Shown in pieces: positions 10,422 to 20,560 of a stretch of 64,000 nt of DNA. The notes below the pieces were generated by a model that was given only the letters and a program-made list of their open reading frames with translations, did not search any database and was not told the DNA's origin. The stretch spans positions 558,001-622,000 of the forward strand of contig JALUTQ010000004.1 of NCBI GenBank assembly GCA_032718865.1, given 5' to 3'. Source of the DNA: Tilletia caries (taxonomy: Eukaryota > Basidiomycota > Exobasidiomycetes > Tilletiales > Tilletiaceae). Every line of letters starts with the position of its first letter. The stretch's first letter is position 1. Made by a program: the position numbers and the translations under genes.

Positions 10422-13237
10422 TCAATAGCCACGGGGGTATGGCGACTCGGCGCCGAACTGGTCCGACCCGAAGATGAACCTCCAAATCCGCTCCGACCAC
10501 GTCTCCGGCCAGATCGTGTTGTCGGCATACAAAATATACGGGAATCCAAATCCACCACCACACCGGCGGTTTCGCCCGTAGCCGTCGCCGAAGACGAACA
10601 TCCCGATTGAAATGCCGACCAATAGCGCGCTGATTCCCGCCATCAAGCAGTAGTGGTGGTGTGCTCGTCGGTGGGGTCCATGCCTGTCCTGGCCCCAGAC
10701 GCCGCGGAGAATTGCGACCGTTCCGAAGGGGACAAGCTGGGCTGCGCTCTGCCACCATGAGGGCGTGACGTCGACATCATCACTCCCCTTCTCCTCTTCG
10801 AGCGGAGAGTCCTCCGTGTCGCCGCCACTCGAAACGTCCTCCGCCTCGCCACCTTCGGTAACAGTCGCGGAAACCACATCGTTCGGCGAGACAGGTGCGT
10901 CCTCTACGTCGTCGACGTCGTCCTCCAGGACCCTTCGGCGTTCGACGTCCTCTATCAAAGAGGATGCATCCCCCGTCCGCGAGGGACCAGCCACTTCCGT
11001 ATCGGCCGAGGCGTCACTGTCGTTTCCATCTTCGCGTGCAATCTCAAACATGTCCATGAGAGGACTCGATGACGTCCTACCTTTGCGACGAGGAACGCGC
11101 TGTAGAAGAAGGGGAACAGGGCAAGGGCACACACCATCGATCAATACGTACACAAGGTTTAGAGGACATGCACGCCCCAAGGGCGAACGAAAGGGACCAC
11201 TCACCTTCTTGACTACCGTGGTGACGATCTCGTCATACGACCGATCCGTGTCCTGCGAGACATTGCCAGAATCAGGACTCAGCGACCTGTTCCGCATCTC
11301 CGCCTCCGCCTCTGCCTCTGCCCTCTCCCGCGCAGCAACAGCAGCGAGCTGACTGCCAACCGACTTCCCATAGCTCGCCCATCCATCGGAGCCCCTCAAC
11401 GAGCCACCCCCCATCGCGAGGTGATCCATCTGTTGAGCCTCCGCAAGCTCGCTCTCCTTAGCTTCAAACTCGACCTTGAGCCGGGCCAGGTCGCCCTCGA
11501 GCTCATTGTTCCGGCTCCTTTCAGCCCGAAGCTCGTATTGCATTTCCGAAAGCTTGGCCGCCTCGTCTTGTAGCTGCGCTTTGAGCTTGTTGGAGAGCTC
11601 GTCTTCCACTTGGAGCAAAGACACGGTCCGCGTAAGTCGGTCTTTGTCTTGATTGAGGGCCTTGTTTTCCTGTTTAAGGTCGGCTACCTCCTCTGCAAGT
11701 GAACAACGAGAGAGAGAGAGGGAGAGAAGAGAAGAGTCAGAAGAAGAAAGCTAGGGAGGTAGGACAGGGTGCGGATTTGCTGAGTATACTAACCCCTCTT
11801 CGTCTCCAATAGCCCCTTCAAACCCAAAACCTGGCCGATCACCTGTTTCGTGTTCTTCTCAAGCTCCCCCGCCCTCAACTCCCACATCTTCACATCGCCC
11901 TCCAGTCGCTCAATTTCGACTTGCAGATGCTGTTTGTCCTTTTGAAGCTGCTGCATTTCCCCCTCGCGCTTCTCCCGCAGGTTGTTCTGCTCCTCATACC
12001 TTGCCCAGTAATCCTCCGCATCCATCTTCGCTTTGTCGCAGGCCTGCTGTAAAGATGTGATCGTGACTACCTGCTCTTCAATGTTGCGCTGATACACCTC
12101 CTCTTGCTCTTCAGTCTTGCGCTGATACTCCTCGGCTTGGGTTTCGATGTGTGCCTCGAGATTTGCGATGCTGTCGTTACGCATCTGGAGGACACGCTCA
12201 AGGTCGAGGATCCGGACTTCTTGTGCCGGGTCCACCGCTGGTTGCTCGGCATTGGGCACCCCAGGTGTACTGCTGCGACTGTTAAACGCGGCGTCGGAGC
12301 CGATGACGGGAGTCGTGCCAGTGGACCCAGCCGCGTTGGCGATGTCCGTCGAACTTGAGCTGGTGCTGGCAGCACCGAGGGAGACCGAGGCGGAGCTAGT
12401 TCGTCCTGACGAAGGTCGTCCAGGTCGGCGTGGTAATTGGTGAGAAGCCGAGGTGCGTCGTGCGCGGACGACATCTGTGGCGATGGCACCATCCTGGCCT
12501 TGCGGGACGGCTGGCCAGGAGCTGGGCGGCGGTGGTGAGACAAATCGACCGCGTTCGGCACGGTCTTCGAGATATCGAATGCGATGATTTGCCTCGGACA
12601 GTTGCTCTTCGACCTTCACCTTCTCCTCTTCCGCTTCGACCTTCATTATTTGGAGCCTTGTGAAAGTGTCGATCAGTTCCGCAAATATTTCTGTGATTGG
12701 GAAAATTGAGAACATTCGTTTAGCGGCGCGGTCTTGGCCCTCATGAATGCGGACATGCACGCGAAGAATCTACTTACGTCGCCCGAACTCTACGTTTTCC
12801 ATAACGCCGTCGAGCTCGCCTCCCGACTTCTGTGCCTTCTCGCAGCTGTGCTTTCCGCAGCAGCATACCGTTTTTGATTTGACACTGACACCCAGTTCTG
12901 TGTCTGTTGATGAGTCCCGTGAGGCCGCAGTACTATCGCCTCCTGCACTGACGGCGTCCGCAGCGTCAGCCAACTCCCGGAGTCGGTCGAGGCTTATGTC
13001 GCCGACGCTGTGATCGCTGCTTGTGCTAGATGCAAAGCTGCTGCGGTCGCGGCGCTTGGATCCGCCGTGATAATCGTCCAGATAGTCCTTGGTCCCAGAC
13101 CCGGTGGATGAAGTGCTTGTGTCGCCGTCAGCGAGCGAGGCAGAGTTGTATATGGACTGGCGGAGCTCAGCGAGCTTCCCGAGGAACTCGCGTGGAGTCG
13201 CTGACTCGCAGATCTGCTGGAGGGAGTTGATGTCCAT
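10422..13237 (-). CDS. Large coiled-coil protein with C-terminal transmembrane segment
   Basis: Exons 13237-12778, 12690-11794, 11692-11205 and 11099-10422, 840 residues; all junctions are GT-AG and frame-consistent. The N-terminus is Ser/Asp-rich with a CCCGKHSC cluster. Long heptad-rich segments follow (about residues 155-190, 330-480 and 480-600; for example IRYLEDRAERG and LEGDVKMWELRAGELEKN). An acidic Ser/Asp linker leads to one hydrophobic helix near residues 763-785 (CLMAGISALLVGISIGMFVF) and a 55-residue Gly/Trp/Tyr-rich tail. I do not recognise the family. The layout suits a tail-anchored tether (golgin, nuclear-envelope or organelle linker), which is inference. It is flanked by repeat block X on its 3' side and W on its 5' side. 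Confidence 0.75.
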
Positions 13238-13266
13238 CTCTTCTCGGTGTCAGCGGGGGAGAGCGC

Positions 13267-13306
<40 letters not shown>

Positions 13307-14005
13307 TTGTTGCTGTTGCTGTTGTACTCTGGAGGGCGGGTGCGTTCGCCTTCGTGCTCGTTCCGTCCCCGTCTTGCTGTCCGTGGTGGTCGTGCAAGGT
13401 TGATTGCATGTCGATGTGTTGCGTGTTGGCTCATGGCTGGCGAAACCGCACCGAAACAAAACGCGTCGCGTGTCTGGCAGTTCAAAAAGTCACATGCCTG
13501 CAGGAAGTAAACAAGACAGATTTGGTGATTTTAGATGCTCAAGGTTACGAGTAGAAATACAAGGGAGAAAGGTGCGGTCTACGCTGGTATAGGTATCCGG
13601 GGGAAGGGAGTTCGATGACAATGCGATGCGGTGGTGTTGGGTATCCGTAGAGTGAGACGGTTTGCGTGTTCTTGAGAAGAGGAGAGTCGATGCTGTTGGA
13701 TGTCCCTGAAGTGATTGACGTGATTTGGTATCCTTGAGACGAGAAGGGATCGATGAGATGGAGACATTGCTAGTTGCGACTTGCGAGTGGATCGATGCGA
13801 GTGAATTGTTGCGTGTGGGTATCCGTGAAGGCCGAAGATGGGTGGAAAAGGGGACCGGGTTGAAAGAGGATGTGAAGGATCGCGCGTGAGTGTTGGATTG
13901 GCGCCTTATTAGAGAGTTGGTGGTCGTTCCATTTCGTGAAATCTTGACGCGCCTAGTACGCTCTTGAAGGTCGATCGAGAGCAGGTCCAATCCATCCCCA
14001 AGTAC
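13238..14005. other. Upstream region of the coiled-coil gene: CAACAG-repeat leader, W-type repeat and GGTATCC motifs
   Basis: On the minus strand the leader immediately before the 13237 ATG is a ~65-bp CAACAG/CAACAA microsatellite (13258-13325) with out-of-frame upstream ATGs, one of which overlaps the main start. Positions 13482-13600 are a diverged copy of block W (compare 7548-7715). GGTATCC recurs at 13592, 13640, 13727 and 13818. No gene seen. Confidence 0.55.
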
Positions 14006-14878
14006 CTAGTAAATGCCAGTGGTCTTGAACCACCGATAGGAAGACTGGAGCGTCGGACTCCTGATCACCTCGTCGAAAGAGGGAACGCTCGGAATGGTGC
14101 GGGGGAAGACTACGAGGAACCACGGCTTGGTGCAACGCTGCTCAATGAAAAGAGCCAGCACTGTGTCGATGACGAACGTATGTGTCCCCATGTGGCCGAG
14201 TAGGGCTCCGACCGCCGATTCCAAATTGGTCCTCATACTAGTCCCAATTTTACTGGTCAGGGATGACCCACACATGGGAGAGGCGTCGGTGCTTGACAAA
14301 GGGACCGTTGTGCCGTCGTCGGTCCAAGGGTACTCCACTTTGAGGACGTCCTCGAAGTCGCCCGCCGTGGCTGTAAACTGAAGCTGAAGCTGTGGCGCCT
14401 TCAGTCGCTCGATCTCGGCCCGAAGCTTTCTGTTAAGCTCCTCGGACTTCTCCCGGGCTACGTGTGCCTCATCGCGTGCTAGGCAGGCCTCGTTGCAGAG
14501 CTCCTGCTCCATATCGGCATCGATCTGTGCCTTCGCGACCGCCTCCCGTAGCAAGCGGACGGTGTCCAGTTGCGCTTTGATTTGGCGCAGGTACGTCCGA
14601 CCTTGAATGGTCATGATACTCATGTGGCGCCTAGCCCCAACCGCTTGAGTAAGACGCTGAACGTCGTTGTCCAGGTACTCCGTGATTCGATCGTGAAGGT
14701 CGTGAATGCGGTGCTGTTGCGACCGGATGGTGTCCTGGCGCTGAAAGCTCTCAGCTCCACCGCGCCCAACGAGGGGCATAGGTGCGGGTCGCTCCCAGCT
14801 CGAGGAGGGGGACAGAGCGGTGGTCGAGGAGGACACAGATTTGGCGGGCGAGCTTGAGGAGGAGGAAGGAAGGGACAT
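14006..14878 (-). CDS. Coiled-coil protein with C-terminal hydrophobic segment
   Basis: Single exon, 290 residues, starting MSLPSSSSS. The N-terminus is Ser-rich. Residues ~55-180 form charged amphipathic helices likely to be coiled coil (RIHDLHDRITEYLDND, EELNRKLRAEIERLKA). A hydrophobic stretch near residue 236 (FVIDTVLALFIE, then PWFLVVF) is followed by a ~40-residue tail ending in Tyr. The layout resembles its larger neighbour (coiled coil, hydrophobic segment, short tail), although I see no convincing sequence identity between the two. Family not recognised. Head-to-head with the eS21 gene. Confidence 0.65.
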   Translation of the reverse strand: MSLPSSSSSSPAKSVSSSTTALSPSSSWERPAPMPLVGRGGAESFQRQDTIRSQQHRIHDLHDRITEYLDNDVQRLTQAVGARRHMSIMTIQGRTYLRQIKAQLDTVRLLREAVAKAQIDADMEQELCNEACLARDEAHVAREKSEELNRKLRAEIERLKAPQLQLQFTATAGDFEDVLKVEYPWTDDGTTVPLSSTDASPMCGSSLTSKIGTSMRTNLESAVGALLGHMGTHTFVIDTVLALFIEQRCTKPWFLVVFPRTIPSVPSFDEVIRSPTLQSSYRWFKTTGIY

Positions 14879-15242
14879 CGCAAACTGATCGCTGTGCGTC
14901 TGCTTGATGCTTGTGGCCCGAGTGTGGCTAGTGGCTGTCCCTTTGGGAGGCTCGCTTGCAGAGGGAGAAAGGGAAAGTGAAAGACGGAGATCACGTGACG
15001 CAATCGATCGATCACTGCACGTGGCTCGATCGATCGGAGCGTGAGTAAAGCGGGTGGACAGAATCTTCGCCCCGCCCGTCGTTCGCGCCCATCTCCTCTT
15101 GCTGCCCACGCTTCCTTCCAATCCGACTCCCAGCATCCACACCTCGCATACACATACAAGGTGAGAGAAATGCTGCTGCTCGCTATCCTTCAAGGGTAGT
15201 CCCGCTGACTCTTCCTGTTCTCTCTCTTTCCTTCGTGCACAG
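14879..15242. promoter_or_regulatory. Divergent promoter, coiled-coil gene (-) and RPS21 (+)
   Basis: A 364-bp region with two CACGTG palindromes (14992-14997, 15018-15023) separated by ATCGATCG-type repeats, and a pyrimidine-rich stretch (about 15205-15235) just before the RPS21 start codon, as is usual for highly expressed fungal genes. Confidence 0.45.
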
Positions 15243-16152
15243 ATGGAGAACGACCGCGTGAGTAGACCAGCGTACCCTGCAACCCACGCGTCGCGCATTC
15301 ACTCACCCTTCTCTCTTCCCATTCTCATCAAACAGGGTGACCTCGTCGACCTCTACGTCCCACGAAAGTGCGCAGCCACCGGCCGCCTCATCGAGGCCAA
15401 GGACCATGCCTCCGTCCAGATCACCGTCGGTGACGTCGACGCCGAGGGCAAGCTCATCCCCGGCCAGGGAACCGTCTTCCCCCTCTCCGGCTTCGTTCGT
15501 CGGGCAGGCGAGAGCGACGACTCTCTCAACCGGTTGGCCACACAGGAGGGTAGTGAGTATCTGCATTTTGGGATCCGAGACGGCTGTCACTTTCGCGCAT
15601 GGAGGGATGGGAGTTTTGCGCGCATGGCGGGATCTGGGTTGGACGAGCCATGCTCTCGGGAGGGCAAAAAGGGAAACCCCTTGCGTGGGAACACTCGCAC
15701 GCATGCCAGCTTCCGCGTTGGAGTTGTGTATTCTCTACCGCCCCGCATACAGCCTGCATCCCGCCCACCTACATGCGCGCGAAGCCCCTCCCCCAACTCC
15801 CCATCCCCCTTCCTCTTTCCCCATACCCCCAACCAGTCCAACCGCTCCAAGACAGTCTGCGCCCGACGATCCATGTCGTCCTGCAGGATTCCGAGAACTA
15901 CATTCTCATCACAACTGGAAGCGAAGATCAACCCTTCTGTTGGCAGCGTATTTTAGAACTCTGCCGGAACTTTTTTTATCGCATCCAGGCGGAGTGTCAT
16001 AGCGTTGCTACATTCTTTCTCTCCGCCCTCCTCTCTTCCCGTTTTCCTATCCCTCAACGCTATCACAGACACCAGAAACTGATCATCGCTCCCCTTTTTC
16101 TTCCCTTGCTTCCTCCTCAGTCCTTCGCAACGTCTGGTCCGGCTCCAAGTAA
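15243..16152 (+). CDS. RPS21: 40S ribosomal protein eS21
   Basis: Exons 15243-15257, 15336-15549 and 16121-16152 encode 86 residues. The protein starts [17 protein letters not shown], contains the family hallmark KDHASVQI and [11 protein letters not shown], and ends [10 protein letters not shown], matching the full length of fungal eS21 (about 87 residues). It sits on the small subunit near the mRNA exit side and takes part in 18S maturation. The first coding exon is only five codons, typical of ribosomal protein genes. The second intron is 571 nt, much longer than others in the window. I looked for a C/D-box snoRNA inside it and did not find convincing boxes. Confidence 0.95.
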
Positions 16153-16594
16153 ACGCTTCCACCTCGCACTTGTCCACTCCCCCCATGTCCATTCCTCGCA
16201 TTCTGCACCCCATCAGCCACTTGGAATGACACTGTTCCACTTCTGATTCCGCCTCCTTTTCCCAACGCTGTCAGACAGGTCTTCATGTCCAGGATCGTTA
16301 AGGTCCGTGGGTACAAAGCCCTGGGCCTTTCCCTACCTGAACAAATGGTAGAAGAAGAAGAAGCGGTATGTAGGATGGGATTGAAAAGCACATCGAGAGA
16401 GAAGGGTTAAAGGAATGGGGACAGCGAAAAGGAGAAAAGAGGACAGGATATCGTTCTTAGAATCTACTGTTTGGACGACGAGAAGAACCACGAGCTTCGC
16501 GCCTTGGGAGAGTCGGGGCTGTTCGAAAACGAGAAGTTGGGGGAGTCAGTTCTTCCTCTTGATCGTAAACATAGAGGACAAGGCGGATCAAAAC
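16153..16594. other. Convergent intergenic region RPS21 / kinesin
   Basis: 3' flanks of two converging genes. Pyrimidine-rich on the RPS21 side; no gene or RNA seen. Confidence 0.4.
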
Positions 16595-19500
16595 TCACTC
16601 AAAGGCCTGAGAAGAAGCAATGCCAGCCCGTGCCGCCGTTCCAGGCGTAGCCACCGGCCCAGGACCCTGCGGCCCACCACCCCGCAACGGCTTCGCAATC
16701 CGACCAAAGTTCATATTCCCACCAGGCCCAGCCATGTTCGACTTGACCTCCTTGGCCGCCTTCAGCCTCGCCTTGACGGCATCCACCTGCTCCTGATACC
16801 GCTTGTTCTCAGCCTCGAGCTTCTGCTGAGACTCGTACAGCAGCACCTCCAGACTCTGGATACGCTCGTTACGCGTGATCAGCCGGCGTTCGGCACGCGC
16901 CACTTCCTTCTTCAGCGTCGCGTTTTGCTCCACGAGCTGTCGTTGGACCTTGTTCAGCTGCTCCAGGTTGCGTTCCAGGATCGACATCCGCTTCTGTTGC
17001 GCTTTGCTGTTGCTGCTTCGGACTACGTTGTTGTACTGCTCCTTGCTCTCCTCGAGCGAGACCTCGAGCTCCACAATCTATGGTTGTGAGGGTTAACCGT
17101 CAGTTCCCATACACTCAGCAACAAGGAACAGAATGATAATATGACTCACCTTCTCGCAGCAGTTCTGCAGATCCCTCGTCATGTTCTTCTTCGCCTGCTC
17201 CCACTCGCCCAGTTGCGACATCATCGTCTGCCGGGTCCGCTCAATCTCTCGCAACGACTCGGCAATGTTCTTCCCGCCCGACTCCGTCGCACTCGCAAAC
17301 GCATTCTTCAGCTCCTCATTGAGATGCTTCAGACTCTCGTTCGAGTTGTTCAGCGTGGAGACCTCCTTGGCCTTGAGCTCCATCTGTCGCTTGAGGTCTT
17401 CAATCTCGCCCGCCTGTGCGTCCCGCTTCGCTGCGTACTGGCTCTCCAGCTTGCTTCGGAGCTCCGAGGTGTTGTCGTTCAGCGCCGCACCACCAGCAGC
17501 ATCCTCTTGCATCTTCTCCAAGAGCTCCTCGTAGTCCGCCTCGAGCGTTACGTACCGGGTGTTGACCTCCGTATGCCGTTGCGCCAGCAGTTCGTTCTCC
17601 TGCTGTGTCTGTCTGTAACGCTCCTGTTGCTCCCGCAATAGTGACTGGCTCTCCAGCAACTGCTCGCGCACGGTGGAAAGGTCATCGGCAGAGAGTGTAC
17701 CTGTGGAGCCGTCGAGACTCAGCTTCTCCAGCTTGGAAAGCGTGTCCCGGATCGATTCCTCCTTCTCGGAGATGATGCCGGCGTTAAAGTCGGCCATCAT
17801 CTTTGCCATCCGCTCGGCCTTCTTCCGCTCCTTGCCTTCCTGCGAGGGATCCTTGACCGCTCGGCTCGCATCGCTGAGTGACTTTCGCAGTTCTTCCAGC
17901 TCGTTGGTGAGATCCTGATTTTGCTCCTTGAGAATGTCCATGGTGATGTTTGCCTCCTTGTGCTCGTACGTGATCCGTTCCAGCTGGAGCTTCATCTCGT
18001 TCATCTCCGATGACAACGTCTTGTTCTCTGTTGACAGATTGGACTCCTGGTCCTTGTAGAAGTTGAGCTCCTCCCGAGCCTCACGAAGCCCGTCTTCGGC
18101 GGCCTTAAGGGCGGACTCCTTCTCTGCGATTTGGTCGCTGAGCTCGTTCTCCCGTCGCAAGAACTCGTCGCGCTCATCCTTGTCCAAAGAGACCGCAGAG
18201 GGTGTCTCTGGCCTTGAGTGAAGCTCCTTGAGCCCATCGATGGCAGGCGTGTATGGCCGTGCAGACATTGACGACTCGGGACGGGGAGGAAGAGCCGCGC
18301 CGGACTTGGACGGGTCGGCCCAGTCGGCCTGCGGTACTTTGCCTCCAGCCCGCCAGATCTTGAGCTCCGCCTCCAGCACAGCGATGTATGTTGTGTACTT
18401 CTCGACTGCGGCCTTGGACTTCGCCAAAAGTGCTTTGAGCTCTGCTGGCGAGATTTCGGCGTTGACCCGAGCCTTGTTCTTGATGGACTTGGCCCGCATA
18501 CCGAAACGCAATGTGGACAAGGTTTCCTCCATATTGTAGGAGCATGGTGAGGCATTGATGATAAGGGTCGTCCGCGAGTTACCACCAAGAGATTCTTGGA
18601 GAATACGAGTGAGTTTGGAGTCACGGTAGGGAATGTGCGTGGACTACAAAGAAAGTGGTGATCAGCGCACGGATAGGTTTCACACTGTATTCAGGGGACC
18701 AAACACGTACCTTGCCGTCGGTGAGAGCGTTGATAACCATACCCAGGGCACTCAAACTCTTGTTGATCTTCTTGGCCTCCTCCAGCGTCTGACCACTGGC
18801 GCCGGTCTTGCCGACCTTTTCCGAACCAGCCAAATCGACCAAATACAGATTGCCTGTCTTGGCCGAGCCCGTTTCTGTGTTGCGTTGGTTGATAGAGACG
18901 ACGAAGATGGAGTGTGATCGAGACGACTCGGCATTCATATCTGTGCGAGAGAAAGGTATGAGGGTCAGCATCCAGAGAACTGCATCTCCATGCTCATTGG
19001 TCGTACGCACTAGTAGAAGATACCGCCCGAGCGTTTGCACCTTGCCGCATGATCTCGTACACATCGGGTGCTCCGCCAACGTAGAAGTCGGACAAACCCT
19101 TCACGTAAACACCGCGCGACTTCTCCTCGTGTATCTGCAGATTGTCGTTTTGCGCTGCGGGTGGCCACACATTCCAGAAGATTTGATCAGCGATACATCA
19201 GCAAGACGCGCGAGAGAGCGATACTCACGAGCGAGAAGATCCCTGATTTTCTCCATGTAGATTTCCATGTACGAGACCTTGACGAGGTACTCGAGATGGG
19301 GAGGACTGCACAGAATGCTTTCAAAGATTGTCTCGGTGATTCGTGGAATGACACCTTTGAGGCTCTCATCATCGATATCCGCGCCCTAAAGAAAAATCGC
19401 AACAGGAGATGTCCGTACATCAGCAGGGCTAAGCGCGACGAAGGTGGCTATATCAGTATCGTACATACCATCATCGTGAAAGTTTTACCGGATCCCGTCT

Positions 19501-19967
19501 GGCCGTAAGCAAAGACGGTACCGTTATAACCATTGATGACATCTGTCCGGGACAAGAAGGCCATACGATCAGTCCCCTACTCGAAGCGCTGCCCAGCTTC
19601 AACCGGAATGAATGAGAAACTTACCGCTGACGGTGTCCTTGATACCGTACTCGAAGACGTCCTTCTGCTTCGTGTTCATGGGGAAGACACGGTCAAAGGT
19701 GAAGCCGCCGTTTTCGGCACCCGAGGCACCTTTGATCTTGAGCGTGGTCTCATCTTCAAAGTCGACGACGATGTCACCGCCCTCGCGCAGCTCGAGCGAG
19801 TTCGGCGGACGGAATCTGGGAAACGGTAAAGGGAATGGAGGTGTGAATTGAATGCGCGCACAGGGCAGGGACAAGGGGAGGTCAGTATTGTCTCCCTTGG
19901 CTGAGCCGCGGGTACACCCTCGCACGGAGGAAGCTCACCGAGTGACGACCTTGACGTTTCCGGACAT
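16595..19967 (-). CDS. kin2: Conventional kinesin heavy chain (kinesin-1)
   Basis: Microtubule plus-end motor for vesicle and organelle transport. Exons 19967-19939, 19815-19625, 19542-19469, 19385-19229, 19154-19011, 18940-18711, 18643-17150 and 17077-16595 give 933 residues, the usual fungal kinesin-1 length. The N-terminal motor has the P-loop GQTGSGKT, switch I NAESSRSH and switch II DLAGSE, and the stretch [20 protein letters not shown] is typical of kinesin-1. A long coiled-coil stalk (about residues 330-870) precedes a tail with the autoinhibitory motif [10 protein letters not shown]. The very short first exon (29 nt) covers only MSGNVKVVT plus two bases. The orthologue in Ustilago is Kin2; the symbol is assigned by family. 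Confidence 0.93.
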
Positions 19968-20560
19968 GGCTGTGAGCGCACTTGTTCGAGTGTGTCGGGG
20001 GGTCGAATGGTCAAGCGCAGCGATAAGGGGGAGAGCGGAATGTGACGATGTGATGCGGGTGTAGCTCGTGCGCGCGTCCGTTTCGCAGCGTTATGTAGGG
20101 AAGAAGTGCGATGCGACAGGAAGGATCTGCAATTTTATCAAGGCACTGTTCAGCACGCAGCCGGCTGTTCCTCGCTGAGCTCGAGCCTCGTCGTCGTCGT
20201 CGTCCGAGCTTCGAGTGCGAATCGATGAGATGGTGGGAACGCGTTGCTCATGCTCGCCCCCAAGTTCAAGTGTTGGTGACTGCTCTGACTGAGTCTCTAG
20301 TCTCGCACAGCCGAGTCTCATGGTCACACAGGAACACGAACAGGAAACAGCCGGGGAATGCATATCGAAAGGTAGGGGGTGAGATAGGAACACAAGGAGC
20401 AGACAGCATGCGAAGGAGTACGGTAGTAGAGACAAGGAGCGTGAAGAGATCTGGGTAACATACGCGTGAGACGACCTGAGAAAGAGAGGAAGAGAAGGAA
20501 GGAACGAAAGGAATCCTGAGATAGAGAAAGAAAGAGAAAAGAACGAGGTCGAAAACCGAC
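19968..20560. other. Intergenic: kinesin promoter and 3' flank of the MGA2-like gene
   Basis: 593 bp with no supported gene. Contains a GTCGTCGTCGTCG run near 20190-20202. Confidence 0.4.

Noticed and set aside
13258..13325. Long polyglutamine/polyleucine frames over the CAACAG tract
   Set aside because: All frames of a trinucleotide-like repeat are open. The frames start at non-ATG codons or out of frame with the neighbouring gene, so the tract is treated as leader.
14006..15298. 430-codon minus-strand frame extending upstream of the small coiled-coil gene
   Set aside because: The part above 14878 overlaps the RPS21 promoter and first exons and begins inside the RPS21 first intron region. 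MSLPSSSSS at 14878 is the better start.
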